In this document: piece by piece, positions 25,515 to 35,501 of the stretch
Layout of the letters: each line of letters opens with the position of its first letter
Position numbering within the stretch: position 1 is the first letter of the stretch
Source of the DNA: Pseudoalteromonas sp. P1-9
GTDB taxonomy: Bacteria; Pseudomonadota; Gammaproteobacteria; Enterobacterales; Alteromonadaceae
DNA: 57,518 bases
Assembly: GCF_001399975.1 (NCBI RefSeq)
Contig: NZ_LKBD01000034.1
Coordinates: 1-57,518 of the forward strand
Direction: 5' to 3'
Notes under the pieces: model-generated
What the model saw: the letters and a program-made list of their open reading frames with translations, nothing else
Told to the model about the DNA's origin: nothing
Databases searched by the model: none
Translations under genes and position numbers: made by a program

Positions 25515-26545
25515 AACAATCCTTCACTGTTCACAATATGGTTCACAAGTTCTTCTTCAACACTGCCAATATGTTCAGCAATTTCTTCATCATCTTCTTT
25601 AAAGTAAGCAATGTGGTACATGGCTTCGCCTTCTTGTACCAAAGGTATATTTTGTTTACCTATAATGACGCCACTTTTGTTTGCCAACACTTCCGTTAAA
25701 ATCTCGCCGTACGGGCTACCGATCTCAGCAAGCACTTGGCCTTTTTTAACTTGGTCGCCCAAGTTAAATAAATGGGTCACAATGCCACTGCTGGTTGCGC
25801 GCACCCAACCACTGTTATTGGCGACAAATTGGTTAATTGTTTTTTTGCGTGCTCCACCTTTTGGTGTCATTTTCAAATGGCGCAACACATTTACAATGCC
25901 TTTAATGCCGGCGCGAATTGAAAACTCATCAAATCGCAGTGCTTCTCCCGCTTCGTATAACAACACCTTAGTGCCGTTATCAACCGCAGCATCACGCAAT
26001 GAACCATCGATTATTTCCGAATTTAAAATTACTGGTGCACCGAATGCATTAGCAAGTGTTAAGGTTTCTTCATCCGCTAGTTGCGCCCTAATTTGTGGCA
26101 AGTTTGAACGGTGAATAGCACCTGTATGTAAATCAATACCGTAATCACAGTGGCTAACAATTTCTTTTAAGAAAATATTAGCGACACGTGCTGCCAAAGA
26201 GCCTTTCGCTGAACCTGGAAAACTGCGGTTAAGGTCGCGTCTATCAGGCATGTAGCGGCTTTGGTTGATCACCCCGTATACATTCACCATAGGCACAGCA
26301 ATTAAGGTGCCTGCTGAAATTTTAAAGCCTTTTAAATTGATAAGGCGTCTGATGATTTCAATGCCATTCAGTTCATCACCATGCACCGCGGCGCTAATAA
26401 AAATTGTTGGGCCTGCTTTTTTACCGCGAATAATATGTACCGGTAAGTGCACATCAGCATCGGTGTACAATTTGGCTACTGGCAAATCAATTTTCTTTGT
26501 TTCGCCAGGCATAATTGTGTGTTCACCAATAATCAATTCGTTCAT
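25511..26545 (-). CDS. Succinylglutamate desuccinylase/aspartoacylase-family protein
   Basis: A 344-residue zinc-dependent hydrolase fold. The metal motif is HGDELNGIEIIRRL (His and Glu ligands) with the later His in GIDLHTGA, and the substrate-binding NRSFPG is present. The C-terminal 80 residues form a lipoyl-like beta barrel (GIVTHLFNLGDQVKKGQVLAEIG). It lies between rimK and the RimB-like gene in one operon. Since RimK adds glutamate, a carboxypeptidase-like role on glutamate-tagged substrates is reasonable but inferred. True AstE is usually in an ast arginine operon, which is absent here. Confidence 0.85.
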   Translation of the reverse strand: MNELIIGEHTIMPGETKKIDLPVAKLYTDADVHLPVHIIRGKKAGPTIFISAAVHGDELNGIEIIRRLINLKGFKISAGTLIAVPMVNVYGVINQSRYMPDRRDLNRSFPGSAKGSLAARVANIFLKEIVSHCDYGIDLHTGAIHRSNLPQIRAQLADEETLTLANAFGAPVILNSEIIDGSLRDAAVDNGTKVLLYEAGEALRFDEFSIRAGIKGIVNVLRHLKMTPKGGARKKTINQFVANNSGWVRATSSGIVTHLFNLGDQVKKGQVLAEIGSPYGEILTEVLANKSGVIIGKQNIPLVQEGEAMYHIAYFKEDDEEIAEHIGSVEEELVNHIVNSEGLL

Positions 26546-26565
26546 AACTGTTCCAATCGCGTTAA

Positions 26566-27471
26566 TTAACCTTGTCCTTTGGTTTTTGTTGAACCAGACT
26601 TAGCCGTCTTTTCAATAAACTCAATGAGCTTACCTGCCACGTCTAATCCCGTTGCATTTTCAATGCCTTCAAGACCTGGAGATGAATTTACTTCCATTAC
26701 CATAGGGCCATTGTGTGAGCGCAGTAAATCTACACCGCAGAAGTTAAGCCCCATTACTTTGGCAGCGTTAACCGCAGTTGCACGCTCTTCTTTGGTTAAT
26801 TTTACAAGTTCAGCACTGCCACCACGGTGTAAGTTTGAACGGAATTCACCTTCTGCACCTTGGCGTTTCATCGCTGCAACAACACGGCCACCAACAACTA
26901 AGCAGCGAATATCAGCACCGCCAGCTTCTTTAATATACTCTTGCACGAGAATGTTAGCTTTTAAGCCCATAAACGCTTCAATAATGCTTTCTGCTGCTTT
27001 TGCTGTATCAGCGAGTACGACACCAATACCTTGGGTACCTTCTAGTAGTTTGATTACTAAAGGCGCGCCACCCACATTTTTAATTAAGTCTTTAATGTTG
27101 TCTGGCTTGCTTGCAAATCCTGTGCGTGGCAGACCAACGCCTTTACGCGACAGTAACTGTAGTGAGCGTAATTTGTCTCGAGAGCGGCTAATCGCTACCG
27201 ATTCATTCACGTTAAATGTACCCATCATTTCAAACTGGCGCGCAACTGCAGTGCCATAAAACGTAACTGATGCACCAATACGCGGAATAATCGCATCGTA
27301 TTTTGGTAGCTCTTGACCGTGGTAACGCACCGCAGGGCGGCTACTGGTGATATCCATGTAGCAATGTAGTGTGTCGATAACATCAACCTCGTGACCACGT
27401 GCGATACACGCTTCTTTTAAGCGGCGGGTTGAATATAGGTTTTCATTTCGAGATAAAATAGCAATTTTCAT
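26566..27471 (-). CDS. rimK: RimK, ribosomal protein S6-L-glutamate ligase
   Basis: A 301-residue ATP-grasp ligase that adds glutamates to the C-terminus of ribosomal protein S6 and can make poly-glutamate. Motifs include the N-terminal [18 protein letters not shown], the ATP-grasp loop ([12 protein letters not shown]), the [15 protein letters not shown] strand and the Mg site [14 protein letters not shown]. Length and N-terminus match E. coli RimK. It is first in the rimK-desuccinylase-rimB operon, 137 bases from a divergent LysR gene that may control it. The C-terminal tail is Lys/Thr rich. Confidence 0.95.
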   Translation of the reverse strand: MKIAILSRNENLYSTRRLKEACIARGHEVDVIDTLHCYMDITSSRPAVRYHGQELPKYDAIIPRIGASVTFYGTAVARQFEMMGTFNVNESVAISRSRDKLRSLQLLSRKGVGLPRTGFASKPDNIKDLIKNVGGAPLVIKLLEGTQGIGVVLADTAKAAESIIEAFMGLKANILVQEYIKEAGGADIRCLVVGGRVVAAMKRQGAEGEFRSNLHRGGSAELVKLTKEERATAVNAAKVMGLNFCGVDLLRSHNGPMVMEVNSSPGLEGIENATGLDVAGKLIEFIEKTAKSGSTKTKGQG

Positions 27472-27608
27472 AATTTGGCATCCTTATTTTGGCGTTTATT
27501 TGTGCAATAAAATTTATGTTGGGAAAATTAGTTGAAAATATCTAAAAAGAAAAACAAAATAAAAATCACAAATTGATAAAATAATTTTATTAAAAAGGGT
27601 GTTTTCGA

Positions 27609-28451
27609 ATGAAAATTGAGCTTTTAACGACGTTTTTGGAAGTGAGCCAAACCTTACATGTGCGAGTCGCAGCCGATAACTTATACCTAACGCAAGCCGC
27701 TGTTAGTAGCCGTATTAAACAGTTAGAAGAAGAGCTCGGTGTGCAGTTATTTGATCGCACACAGAAACGTTTAAAACTTACCGCAGAAGGCCACCGCCTC
27801 GTTAAACATGCCAATGAAATGCTAATTATGTGGCAAAAGCTGAAACAAGATGTCGGCGTCGCTCAGCCTAACGCTTATCAATTGTTTGTTGGTTCAATGA
27901 TGTCAATTTGGGACATTGTACTGCAGGATTGGCTGCAAAAAATTCACCGCAATCTAGATGACGTTCATTTATATACCCATACATATTCGCCACTAGAGCT
28001 TAGAAAACAAGTAATTAGCCGTTTAGTGGATATCGCGTTTTTATTCGAACCGCCATTTACAGAAGACATAGTGAACGAGAAGGTTGCAACGGTACCTTTG
28101 CAACTCGTGTCGACTGACCGCGATATGACATTACACAATATTGAGAACATGGTTATGGTTGATTATGGTGAGTCGGTAAACAGTCAAATTTTACGTGATT
28201 ACAGTGAGTTAAATGCTATTCGCCATCATATGAGTCAACCGCGGATCGCGTTAAACTTTATTTTAGAGGCATCGGGTTGTGCCTACCTGCCAAAACAAAT
28301 GTGCTTTGAGCATATTCGCAAAGGTAAATTACATGCGGTTGAGGGTGCACCTGAATATAGCCGTGATATCTATGCGATTTACCTTGCGAAAAGTCATAAG
28401 AAGCAGTTGGTGCAAGATGCGCTTATGTTATTCCCATACGTGCGTAACTAA
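27609..28451 (+). CDS. LysR-family regulator, HdfR-like (second copy)
   Basis: A 280-residue LysR regulator. The helix-turn-helix reads TFLEVSQTLHVRVAADNLYLTQAAVSSRIKQLEEELG, again HdfR-like, and the segment RLKLTAEGHRLVKHAN follows. The effector domain (90-280) is similar in length and pattern to the other HdfR-like protein in this window, so the two may be diverged paralogues. It is divergent from rimK across 137 AT-rich bases. Control of the rimK operon is possible from position alone. Confidence 0.85.
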   Translation: MKIELLTTFLEVSQTLHVRVAADNLYLTQAAVSSRIKQLEEELGVQLFDRTQKRLKLTAEGHRLVKHANEMLIMWQKLKQDVGVAQPNAYQLFVGSMMSIWDIVLQDWLQKIHRNLDDVHLYTHTYSPLELRKQVISRLVDIAFLFEPPFTEDIVNEKVATVPLQLVSTDRDMTLHNIENMVMVDYGESVNSQILRDYSELNAIRHHMSQPRIALNFILEASGCAYLPKQMCFEHIRKGKLHAVEGAPEYSRDIYAIYLAKSHKKQLVQDALMLFPYVRN

Positions 28452-28643
28452 CGTATAAGCCGGAATGTTCAATAAATTTAATTTATCAAAAATCTAATAT
28501 TGAAAATTTATTTTTATTGCTGCCTATAACTTAACCGTTTTAACACCAAAATTTTGAAGATTTTTTTGATCTTATTTTTTCGTAGGCAATATTTTGCTTT
28601 TATTTAATAATGAGCAAAAACAAAAATCGTTTTTAGCGTCTTT

Positions 28644-29515
28644 ATGAATAATCCGAAAATCCGTCAAGTTGGTATTTTTACCGAGTCAGAAGAAATAACC
28701 CATTGGTTAGCGTGCACACTCAAGCTTACAACGCTGTCGTTTGATAGTATATGCATTCTCAATAAATCGAGTGATATTGCGAAAAATAGCCCGTCGCTGA
28801 TTATTGTTACCGAGTGTAAATTCAGAGCGCTGTACAATTATTTGAATAAAGCAAACACGTTACTGCCTGTGCTGGTAGTAACGCGCGACTTTAATGGTTT
28901 TCGCGTGCCAAACGCCAATCGTTTAACTATTGATTTGTTGCCATTACCTGCAGCTACTATTGGTTTGCTTGAACATAGTATTAAAGCCGTATTTCAAGAC
29001 TTTAAGCTGAATCAGGAGTTAACGAAGCTTGCCCACTATGATGCACTAACGGGTGCTGCAAACCGATTATTATTTCAAGACCGCTGCAAGCAAGCGCTGA
29101 AAATGGCAAAACGCAATAAGCGAGCGGTTGGTTTATTGTATTTTGATCTCGATGAGTTTAAACCGATTAATGATACTTATGGCCACGATATAGGCGATGA
29201 GCTATTAAAGCGATTTGTTGAAATTGTTTCTTCGGTTAGCTGTGAAACTGATACGTTAGCGCGCCTTGGCGGCGATGAATTTGCTTTGTTGCTGCCGGAT
29301 CTGAGCTGACGCAGTTTTGTCAAAAAGTGGTGCAGTGTTTAGCGCAGCCGCAGCAACTAAATGAACAGTTAATTGAAATAAAATGCTCGATAGGTGCTGT
29401 TTCGACCTCAAAAGAAGAACATGTAACCTTAATCCCGCAAAAGCTTATCAAGAAAGCAGACCAAACAGTTTATCGAGCAAAAGAAATACAAGGCACTAGC
29501 TTTGTTATTGTTTAA
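28644..29515 (+). pseudogene. Frameshifted diguanylate cyclase (pseudo-receiver plus GGDEF)
   Basis: The first frame (28644-29309, 221 aa) carries a receiver-like N-terminal region without a clear phospho-acceptor, and a GGDEF domain that has the active site GGDEF but no RxxD I-site. It then hits a stop right after LLLPDLS. The missing C-terminal part of the same domain continues in another frame (FCQKVVQCLAQP.. CSIGAVS.. IKKADQTVYRAKE) to 29515. The frames differ by a net loss of 3n+1 bases near 29300-29308. There is no homopolymer run there to suggest slippage. Either a real inactivating mutation or a sequencing error; with the fix it would be a normal cyclase of about 290 residues. No strong ribosome binding site is seen. 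Confidence 0.8.
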
Positions 29516-29785
29516 ACGTGTTTTTTTTATGATTGTCGACTAGAATTTTGTTATGGCCTAGACGTTAATTGCGCATTTTGTTGCTTGAAAACGGCGAAGC
29601 ATCTTAAATGTGCTTGCTAAAAACAATAAATTATTCCTAATATAGTGGCGTTTTATTTTTATATGCCGATAACTAGGTTCTTTATACGCTGCACGAGTCA
29701 ATCTTGAAACAAAGTAACACACAATGATCTGTATTACTTTTTTAGGTTTCGTAGCGTTAATCTGTTATTTTTTAAGAGGTGCTTA

Positions 29786-30922
29786 ATGTTTTTAAATTGG
29801 GTGAACAAAAGCGAGTTAGAAAAACTACAACAAGAAAACCAGCGCCTAAAACAAGAAAACGCCGAATTAAACCAAGCGTTAGCGCGTTCTGAACAGGATA
29901 GCTTGGGATTCAATAGTGATTTAGATATGTTGTCGGAGCGCGCACAACATCAAGAATCTTTGTGTAAATTGTCGCTGCAATCAGGTGAGTTACTTGGTCA
30001 AATTCGTGAGAGTCTCGCTGCTTCATCTGCAGAATTAATTGCACACCGCGATGACTTTAACGCGTCGCAACAGTTATTTGATCAAATTAAAGACTTGCTC
30101 GCCGCTACAATTAGTGCGACTTCGGTGATTTCTAATGACTCACAGCATGCGTCAAATTCGGTAGACGAATTAAATGAAGTGACCAAAGGCATTAATGATT
30201 TCGTTAATATTATTAAAGGGATCTCTGATCAAACGAACTTGTTAGCACTCAATGCTGCAATTGAAGCCGCGCGAGCAGGCGAGCAGGGCCGAGGTTTTGC
30301 TGTTGTGGCAGATGAAGTGAGAACCCTTGCTCAGCGCTCTGCCGAAGCATCAAATGAGATTTCAGTATTGATTGAACAAGTAAACAGTCAAATGAAAGAT
30401 GTGGTTAGCAGTATTAATGGTGTTGGTGAAAAAAGTGTCAAAATTAAAGACAGCACAAGTTGTATTGATAAAACCGCAAATCGAATTGTAGATTTTTCAC
30501 AAAATATGTACACGGTAATCACTAATTCAACCGCTGATGCATTTTTACAAACAGTAAAAATGGATCATGTTGTATGGAAAATGGACGTGTACCAAGTAAT
30601 GTTGGGGTTATCTAATAAATCACCAGAGGACTTTGCGGATCATACAATGTGTCGTTTAGGCAAGTGGTATTATGAAGGTGAAGGTCACAGTAAATACACT
30701 AGTTTTTCGGCATTTAAAAAACTTGAAAAGCCTCATGCTGAAGTGCATCAAAATGGCTTAGCTGCACTAAATGCAAATCTTAAAGGCGATAAAAGTACCG
30801 CCGCTCACCATCTTGCTCTAATGGAATCAGCAAGCTTTGAAGTGGTTGAACAATTAACGCAACTGTCTCATCAGGTGGCAGGCGAAGTTACTTTAATAAA
30901 AGATCATACTGAATTGTTTTAA
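29786..30922 (+). CDS. Soluble methyl-accepting chemotaxis protein with CZB zinc domain
   Basis: A 378-residue cytoplasmic chemoreceptor with no membrane segment or HAMP. A leucine-rich coiled coil (6-35) leads into the signalling domain, with the conserved tip [35 protein letters not shown] (about 148-182, given here as its parts: tip Glu160, Ala161-164). The C-terminal 120 residues form a CZB chemoreceptor zinc-binding domain with ligands His261, Cys289 (MCRLGKWY), His317 and His321. In other bacteria CZB proteins sense zinc or HOCl-type oxidants through the Zn-Cys core. The gene follows a damaged diguanylate cyclase and has an AAGAGG ribosome binding site. A hairpin terminates it. Confidence 0.92.
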   Translation: MFLNWVNKSELEKLQQENQRLKQENAELNQALARSEQDSLGFNSDLDMLSERAQHQESLCKLSLQSGELLGQIRESLAASSAELIAHRDDFNASQQLFDQIKDLLAATISATSVISNDSQHASNSVDELNEVTKGINDFVNIIKGISDQTNLLALNAAIEAARAGEQGRGFAVVADEVRTLAQRSAEASNEISVLIEQVNSQMKDVVSSINGVGEKSVKIKDSTSCIDKTANRIVDFSQNMYTVITNSTADAFLQTVKMDHVVWKMDVYQVMLGLSNKSPEDFADHTMCRLGKWYYEGEGHSKYTSFSAFKKLEKPHAEVHQNGLAALNANLKGDKSTAAHHLALMESASFEVVEQLTQLSHQVAGEVTLIKDHTELF

Positions 30923-30933
30923 CCTAGCCCTAG

Positions 30934-30964
30934 CTTTGGCGGAACAATAATTTGGCCGCCAAAG
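30934..30964. terminator. Convergent terminator hairpin
   Basis: A perfect 9-base stem, CTTTGGCGG with CCGCCAAAG, lies between the chemoreceptor gene and the convergent DUF3365 gene. Only short A/T runs flank it, so its strength is uncertain. Confidence 0.6.
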
Positions 30965-30981
30965 TAAAAGAGCACGACAAA

Positions 30982-31587
30982 TTACTGCGCGTTTGACGAC
31001 TGAAAATAGACTTTAAACGCGCCTCTTAGTTCGCCAAGTTTAAAGCCTGTGGCTGTATCTTTTGGGTAATGCGCTTTGATTTTTGCCTTTAAGTCGTTGC
31101 TAATATTTTCGCCATGGCAAGCAAGGCAAAGTTGCCCGGTTGGAATCGCTTTCATAAATTGGTATTCGCCGCTTTTGGGGTTTAAGTTCGAATAATACAC
31201 TGTTTTTGCAGGCTCACCGCTAGCAAGTCGCTTGGCAAAGTCTTGTAATATCGCTATCTCATCAATATTTGGGGTATTCTGACTATTACGAGTTTTTAGA
31301 CTTGTGCGGCTGATTTGCCAACCATGACTCGAGTATTTTTTGGCAATTTCAGGGGCTTGCTCTTGGCATACCTCAATACCAGCAGATAGCCCGCCTTTTG
31401 CCACGGCTGTCATTAAAGTAGCTTTTAGCTCGGTTGCAAATGCATTGGTGATCTTCTTGGCTTGCATATCGAGCTGTGCTTTTTGCGCGATTGCATCACT
31501 AGCGTGAACAGCACCTGCAAATACTATTAAAGATATTGCACAGGCATTAATCGCTGCTTGTATCGTTGAACAGTTGGTTTCGGTCAT
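30982..31587 (-). CDS. DUF3365 (Tll0287-like) periplasmic haem protein
   Basis: A 201-residue protein with a signal peptide (cut near VHASDA) and a DUF3365 domain. A single c-type haem motif CLACH lies at 154-158, near the C-terminus, as in the family (Tll0287 binds one haem). It starts 12 bases after the preceding gene of the cyd operon, with an AGGTAG site, so it is probably the seventh gene of that transcript. A redox or oxygen/NO-sensing role beside cytochrome bd is an inference. Three Cys other than the haem motif occur; two are in or near the signal peptide. Confidence 0.85.
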   Translation of the reverse strand: MTETNCSTIQAAINACAISLIVFAGAVHASDAIAQKAQLDMQAKKITNAFATELKATLMTAVAKGGLSAGIEVCQEQAPEIAKKYSSHGWQISRTSLKTRNSQNTPNIDEIAILQDFAKRLASGEPAKTVYYSNLNPKSGEYQFMKAIPTGQLCLACHGENISNDLKAKIKAHYPKDTATGFKLGELRGAFKVYFQSSNAQ

Positions 31588-31599
31588 CTTGCTACCTAT

Positions 31600-32229
31600 C
31601 TAATTTTTTAAAGTGTCGGTTAAGTTATTTCGGTTTAGCAGGGTTTCGAGTTGCCAAAAAGTGCGCTTTGAGCTCGAAAAAGGCAGATCTGCTGTGAACA
31701 CGGGGCAATAAATTTCACTGAATTTATCCCACTTTATGCTGCTTTGTTTGAGTACATTGCCCATGCAAGTGGCTGAAAATTCAAGAGCACTAGATTGCAA
31801 GCAAAACACCATGTTGTCACAAATAAGCAGTGATACTTTCAAGCTATTTGCTTTGACATATTGAATGGTGAGTATTAAATGGCCTAAATGCAGCATTTCA
31901 TTATGCTCAAGCATGTCACCATTACTTAAATCTAACGCGACATGATTTGATGTATTTGTTAAACACGCTTTTGCTAGCATCAACTGCCCTGTAAATCGCT
32001 GCGCTAACTGATTCACCCAACTTAGTTGTGCATTGGCATCGCAAGCGATTAACCACCACTGTGTTTCACACGGGCAGTTTTCAAGTCGCTCAACCATATA
32101 GTCGTGTTTTTTCTGATCTGAAATACAAAGTGCAATTACCGCACAATAAGGCGTTAACGTATCTCTAATTAGATAAGCAATTAGCTGGTTATCATAAACA
32201 ATCTCAATGACACCTAATGACTCAGCCAT
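31600..32229 (-). CDS. Hypothetical protein in the cyd operon (209 aa)
   Basis: No family is recognised. It is a soluble-looking protein, rich in Cys and hydrophobic residues, with no clear signal peptide. The frame extends up to 32286, but the ATG at 32229 (MAESLGV) overlaps the cydC stop by 8 bases (ATGGCTGA), which points to coupled translation and is preferred. It lies between cydC and the DUF3365 gene. Its role in bd oxidase assembly or regulation is only suggested by position. Confidence 0.6.
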   Translation of the reverse strand: MAESLGVIEIVYDNQLIAYLIRDTLTPYCAVIALCISDQKKHDYMVERLENCPCETQWWLIACDANAQLSWVNQLAQRFTGQLMLAKACLTNTSNHVALDLSNGDMLEHNEMLHLGHLILTIQYVKANSLKVSLLICDNMVFCLQSSALEFSATCMGNVLKQSSIKWDKFSEIYCPVFTADLPFSSSKRTFWQLETLLNRNNLTDTLKN

Positions 32230-33850
32230 AGCACTTTTCCTCTGAGTTATTTTCTTCAGAAAATACACGACCATTTTCAATATCAATACGCTGATTAAGC
32301 GTTAGTGCTTTCGGCACAATATGGCTAGCAATCAGCACGATACAGGTTTTACTCAATTGATTAATAAGCCGAACCATAAGTGCAATATTGTGATTGTCGA
32401 GCGCTTCAAACGGTTCATCTAGTAACACCACATCGGGCTTAAATAACAATGCCCTTGCAAGGTTCAGGCGTTGTCTTTCGCCACCAGAGAGCTGTTTGCC
32501 GCCCGAACCTAGCCATTGCGTAAATGCGCCTAGGTAAGACAAATTAGCGTCATTGAGCACCTGCTGTAGAGTGTCTTGCTCTATTTCATGACCTAAAGAA
32601 AGGTTCTCAGCCAAGGTGCCATCTAATATGGGGGCTGATTGCCCGCAATACACAATGCGCTCATGTAGTTTGCCAAAGTGTTGAACGATGGATTGTTGGT
32701 TAAACGAAATATCGCCCTGAAATGGCTGAAGCCCGGCAACCGCCTTTAATAACGAAGACTTACCAGCTCCCGAGCTGCCTTCAAATAAATAGCAACCGGT
32801 ATTATTTATTTCAATTGAAATGGGCAATCGTTGCACGCTGCAAGCGGTTACATTATTAAGGCTCAGCGCATGAATTGCTTGGCTATGTCGGGTAATTTTT
32901 GGTGACCATGATAGCGCTTCTTTGTCGACTGTATTCACCAGAGCTTTTTCAGCGTCACCTTGTTTGGCTTGAATAAAATCTACTAGCCCAGATTGTGAAT
33001 GCAGTAGCTTGCCAAGCCAATCGTTAATGCTTAGCAATAACATGGGCACTAAAATAAACAATGCATTTTGCGATGCCGCGCCAGCATACTGCTTGAAAAG
33101 CAGATACAAAGCTAAAGTGGCGAAAAGCTGCAAACAGAGTTGGCCGTAAAAAATCGCCTTTTGCTGTGTTTGTTGCGCGTTTAACAGTTGAGAGGTTGAT
33201 GCAAATTGATTGTTTTTTTGTTGAATATGTTTGTCTAAAAACTCAGTTTGAAGATGCCAAAGCGGTGAGCTATGTAACTTATCATCAAATTCAGTGATAA
33301 AGCGCTCTTTTTGTTTGGCAATTTTGCCCGCTTGTTTTAAGCCAAAAATAATGAGCAGCGCGTAAACTAAAATAAAAGCAAATGTTACACACAACACATA
33401 AGTAAGATGACTAGGAATAAGCAGGTTAATACTGATATTTAGCAGCAGTAAGGTGATAAACATCGCAGCATTTTGATTTACCCAAGCAATCCAAAGCGCC
33501 GCTTGTTGCTCTGTGGTGGTGCTCATTGCCTCAACCTGCGCGCTGCTTTTAACTTGCTCAAGCAAGCTTAAGTTATCCAAACTTTCTGCAAATAGTGTCA
33601 TACGTTTGGTTTGTAACGATTTAAAAAAGCCACTGTGACCAACCAACAAAGCCGCATAACCCGACGCAATGCGAATAAGTGCTAAAGCCCGAATAATAAC
33701 AGCGGGTAACATGTAATTTAAGCTACTGCCCACTACACTTGCCGCGGCAATAAACCAACTCGAAACCAGCAATAACCCCATTGCCGCTAGGCTATAAGCC
33801 ACACTCAGTAACAGCGCCAATAAGTTGGTTTTTAATGTATTAGTTTGCAT
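32222..33850 (-). CDS. cydC: CydC, thiol/haem ABC exporter subunit
   Basis: A 542-residue ABC half-transporter: six membrane segments in about 1-310, then an ATPase domain with Walker A GSSGAGKSS, the signature LSGGERQRLNLARALL and Walker B DVVLLDEP. CydDC exports cysteine/glutathione (and binds haem) and is needed to assemble cytochrome bd. The frame could start at a TTG at 33868, but the ATG at 33850 has GAGGTG seven bases before it and is preferred; it still overlaps cydD by 11 bases. Fifth gene of the cyd operon. Confidence 0.9.
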   Translation of the reverse strand: MQTNTLKTNLLALLLSVAYSLAAMGLLLVSSWFIAAASVVGSSLNYMLPAVIIRALALIRIASGYAALLVGHSGFFKSLQTKRMTLFAESLDNLSLLEQVKSSAQVEAMSTTTEQQAALWIAWVNQNAAMFITLLLLNISINLLIPSHLTYVLCVTFAFILVYALLIIFGLKQAGKIAKQKERFITEFDDKLHSSPLWHLQTEFLDKHIQQKNNQFASTSQLLNAQQTQQKAIFYGQLCLQLFATLALYLLFKQYAGAASQNALFILVPMLLLSINDWLGKLLHSQSGLVDFIQAKQGDAEKALVNTVDKEALSWSPKITRHSQAIHALSLNNVTACSVQRLPISIEINNTGCYLFEGSSGAGKSSLLKAVAGLQPFQGDISFNQQSIVQHFGKLHERIVYCGQSAPILDGTLAENLSLGHEIEQDTLQQVLNDANLSYLGAFTQWLGSGGKQLSGGERQRLNLARALLFKPDVVLLDEPFEALDNHNIALMVRLINQLSKTCIVLIASHIVPKALTLNQRIDIENGRVFSEENNSEEKCYG

Positions 33851-35501
33851 GACAAAGCACCTCGCCAAGCTCGTTAATGTGCCAAATATGGCTAAACCAG
33901 CCCTGCGACTGTGGCTTATGACATACCCAAATAACGGTTTTATCTTTTAGAACCGTTTCAATTAACCTGCAGAGTCGCAAATGTTGCGCGTCACTTAAAA
34001 ATGCGGTGGGTTCGTCGAGTAAATACAGGTCGGCATCGCACAGTAACAGCCTTGCTAAACTCAAGCGCTGTTTTTCACCGCCAGAAAGAGGCGGACACTC
34101 GTCCATAGGCGTGTTAAGCCCCTGCTTTAAATTTTTATACCAAGCCATTAGCTCAACTTTTTCTAACATCGCAAAAAGCGCTTTATCAGCAATTGGCCTG
34201 TTGAGTGTTAAGTTGTCGCGAACAGTGCCGCGTAAAATGCAGGGAGATTGTGTCAGCAGCGCCACTTTCTGTATGGTTTGATGGCTTGCTTGTCGCTGTT
34301 TGCTAAGCGCTTCAAATAATAGCGTTTTGCCAGCACCTGATGGTGCACTTAGCCAAATATGCTGGCCACGCTCAACAAATAAATGCTTTGCAAAAACCGC
34401 GGTATTAACAACCTGAAAGTCATGCCAATCTATGCTAGGAGATTGCAGTACATCGGCACTTTGTTGACTGTTACAAAGCACACTAGCCAGCTCTGATGCT
34501 GCAACCTGTGCAGCCGCTTTTTGGTGGTATAAATTGCCTAATTGTTTAAGCTCGCTAAACACCATAGGCACCGCGATGAGTAAAAATAAGCCATCGGCAA
34601 ACACCAGTTTGGGCCCTAAATTTATCTCTTCTAACAGGTTAAACCCAACATAAACGGCAATGAGTGCCATCGACAGCGTTGAAAAAAAATCTAAAACAGT
34701 TTGGTTTAAAAAAGCCACTTGAAGCACTTTTAAGGTGCTGGAATTAAGCGTGTTTGAACTTTGCTCAAGGCGCTGTGTTTGCTGCCTGTTGGCAGAAAAT
34801 ACATTGATCAATTCAATGTTGCTAAGGCGATTGGCAAACATACTGCCTAAACGCTCAAATGCCACAAAATAGGTGTTATGTAAGTGCTTTGTGCCTTTGC
34901 CTATGATGATCATAAACAGCGGCACCACAGGCAAACACACTAATAAAATAACAAACACAAACCAGTTCACATAAGCAATCACGCCAAGCAATAACAAAGG
35001 CGCAACCACCGCAAGCCATTTTTGTAATTGAAATTCACTGATAAATTTCACTATCGCATGAAGGTGCTCGGTGCTGAGTTGCTGCCAGTAAAAATGACTA
35101 TGTTGACGAACTAACGCGTGCTGGGCTTGTTTAAAAGCGCCATGTAACTTCGCTTCTAAATAGGCCAAGCTGCTTGCTTGTAATGCCATTAGGCGGTTAT
35201 GCGCAAAAAGGTTAAGAATCACGCTTGAAACTAATGCCCCAACCAATATATTGAGCGCCCATTCATAGTGTGTGTTTGCGCTAAAAAAGTGACTCATAAC
35301 CAGACTATTAACATCACTTGCGAGCAATCTGGCCACTAAAAAGCTAAATGCTGCGAAAGCCGTCAGCTGGCATAAAAAGGCACCGCTTTTAAGAGCTAAC
35401 ACACCCTGCAGCGCATTTTTTACTTTTTGCTGCTGGCTATGTAATAGCTCGGTAGCGGCGACCTCCATGTCGCCATTTGCTGCGTGATTGTGTTTAATCA
35501 T
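33840..35501 (-). CDS. cydD: CydD, thiol/haem ABC exporter subunit
   Basis: A 553-residue partner half-transporter with membrane region (about 45-320) and an ATPase with Walker A SAPSGAGKT, the signature PLSGGEKQRLSLARLL and Walker B DLYLLDEPT. It forms the heterodimer with CydC. The ATG at 35501 overlaps the cydX stop by 8 bases (ATGATTAA), so it is likely coupled; an internal ATG at 35468 (MEVAATEL) is an alternative. No clear ribosome binding site stands before either. Confidence 0.9.
   Translation of the reverse strand: MIKHNHAANGDMEVAATELLHSQQQKVKNALQGVLALKSGAFLCQLTAFAAFSFLVARLLASDVNSLVMSHFFSANTHYEWALNILVGALVSSVILNLFAHNRLMALQASSLAYLEAKLHGAFKQAQHALVRQHSHFYWQQLSTEHLHAIVKFISEFQLQKWLAVVAPLLLLGVIAYVNWFVFVILLVCLPVVPLFMIIIGKGTKHLHNTYFVAFERLGSMFANRLSNIELINVFSANRQQTQRLEQSSNTLNSSTLKVLQVAFLNQTVLDFFSTLSMALIAVYVGFNLLEEINLGPKLVFADGLFLLIAVPMVFSELKQLGNLYHQKAAAQVAASELASVLCNSQQSADVLQSPSIDWHDFQVVNTAVFAKHLFVERGQHIWLSAPSGAGKTLLFEALSKQRQASHQTIQKVALLTQSPCILRGTVRDNLTLNRPIADKALFAMLEKVELMAWYKNLKQGLNTPMDECPPLSGGEKQRLSLARLLLCDADLYLLDEPTAFLSDAQHLRLCRLIETVLKDKTVIWVCHKPQSQGWFSHIWHINELGEVLCHAN

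Noticed and set aside
25611..26114. A 167-residue open frame antisense to the desuccinylase gene
   Set aside because: Shadow frame; the other strand has clear zinc-hydrolase motifs.
26579..27259. A 226-residue open frame antisense to rimK
   Set aside because: It lies fully within the well-conserved rimK gene; its Pro/Ser/Thr-rich, low-complexity make-up is typical of a complement-strand shadow.
29327..29515. Second small gene after the diguanylate cyclase
   Set aside because: Its sequence is the missing C-terminal part of the GGDEF domain in another frame, so it was merged into a pseudogene.
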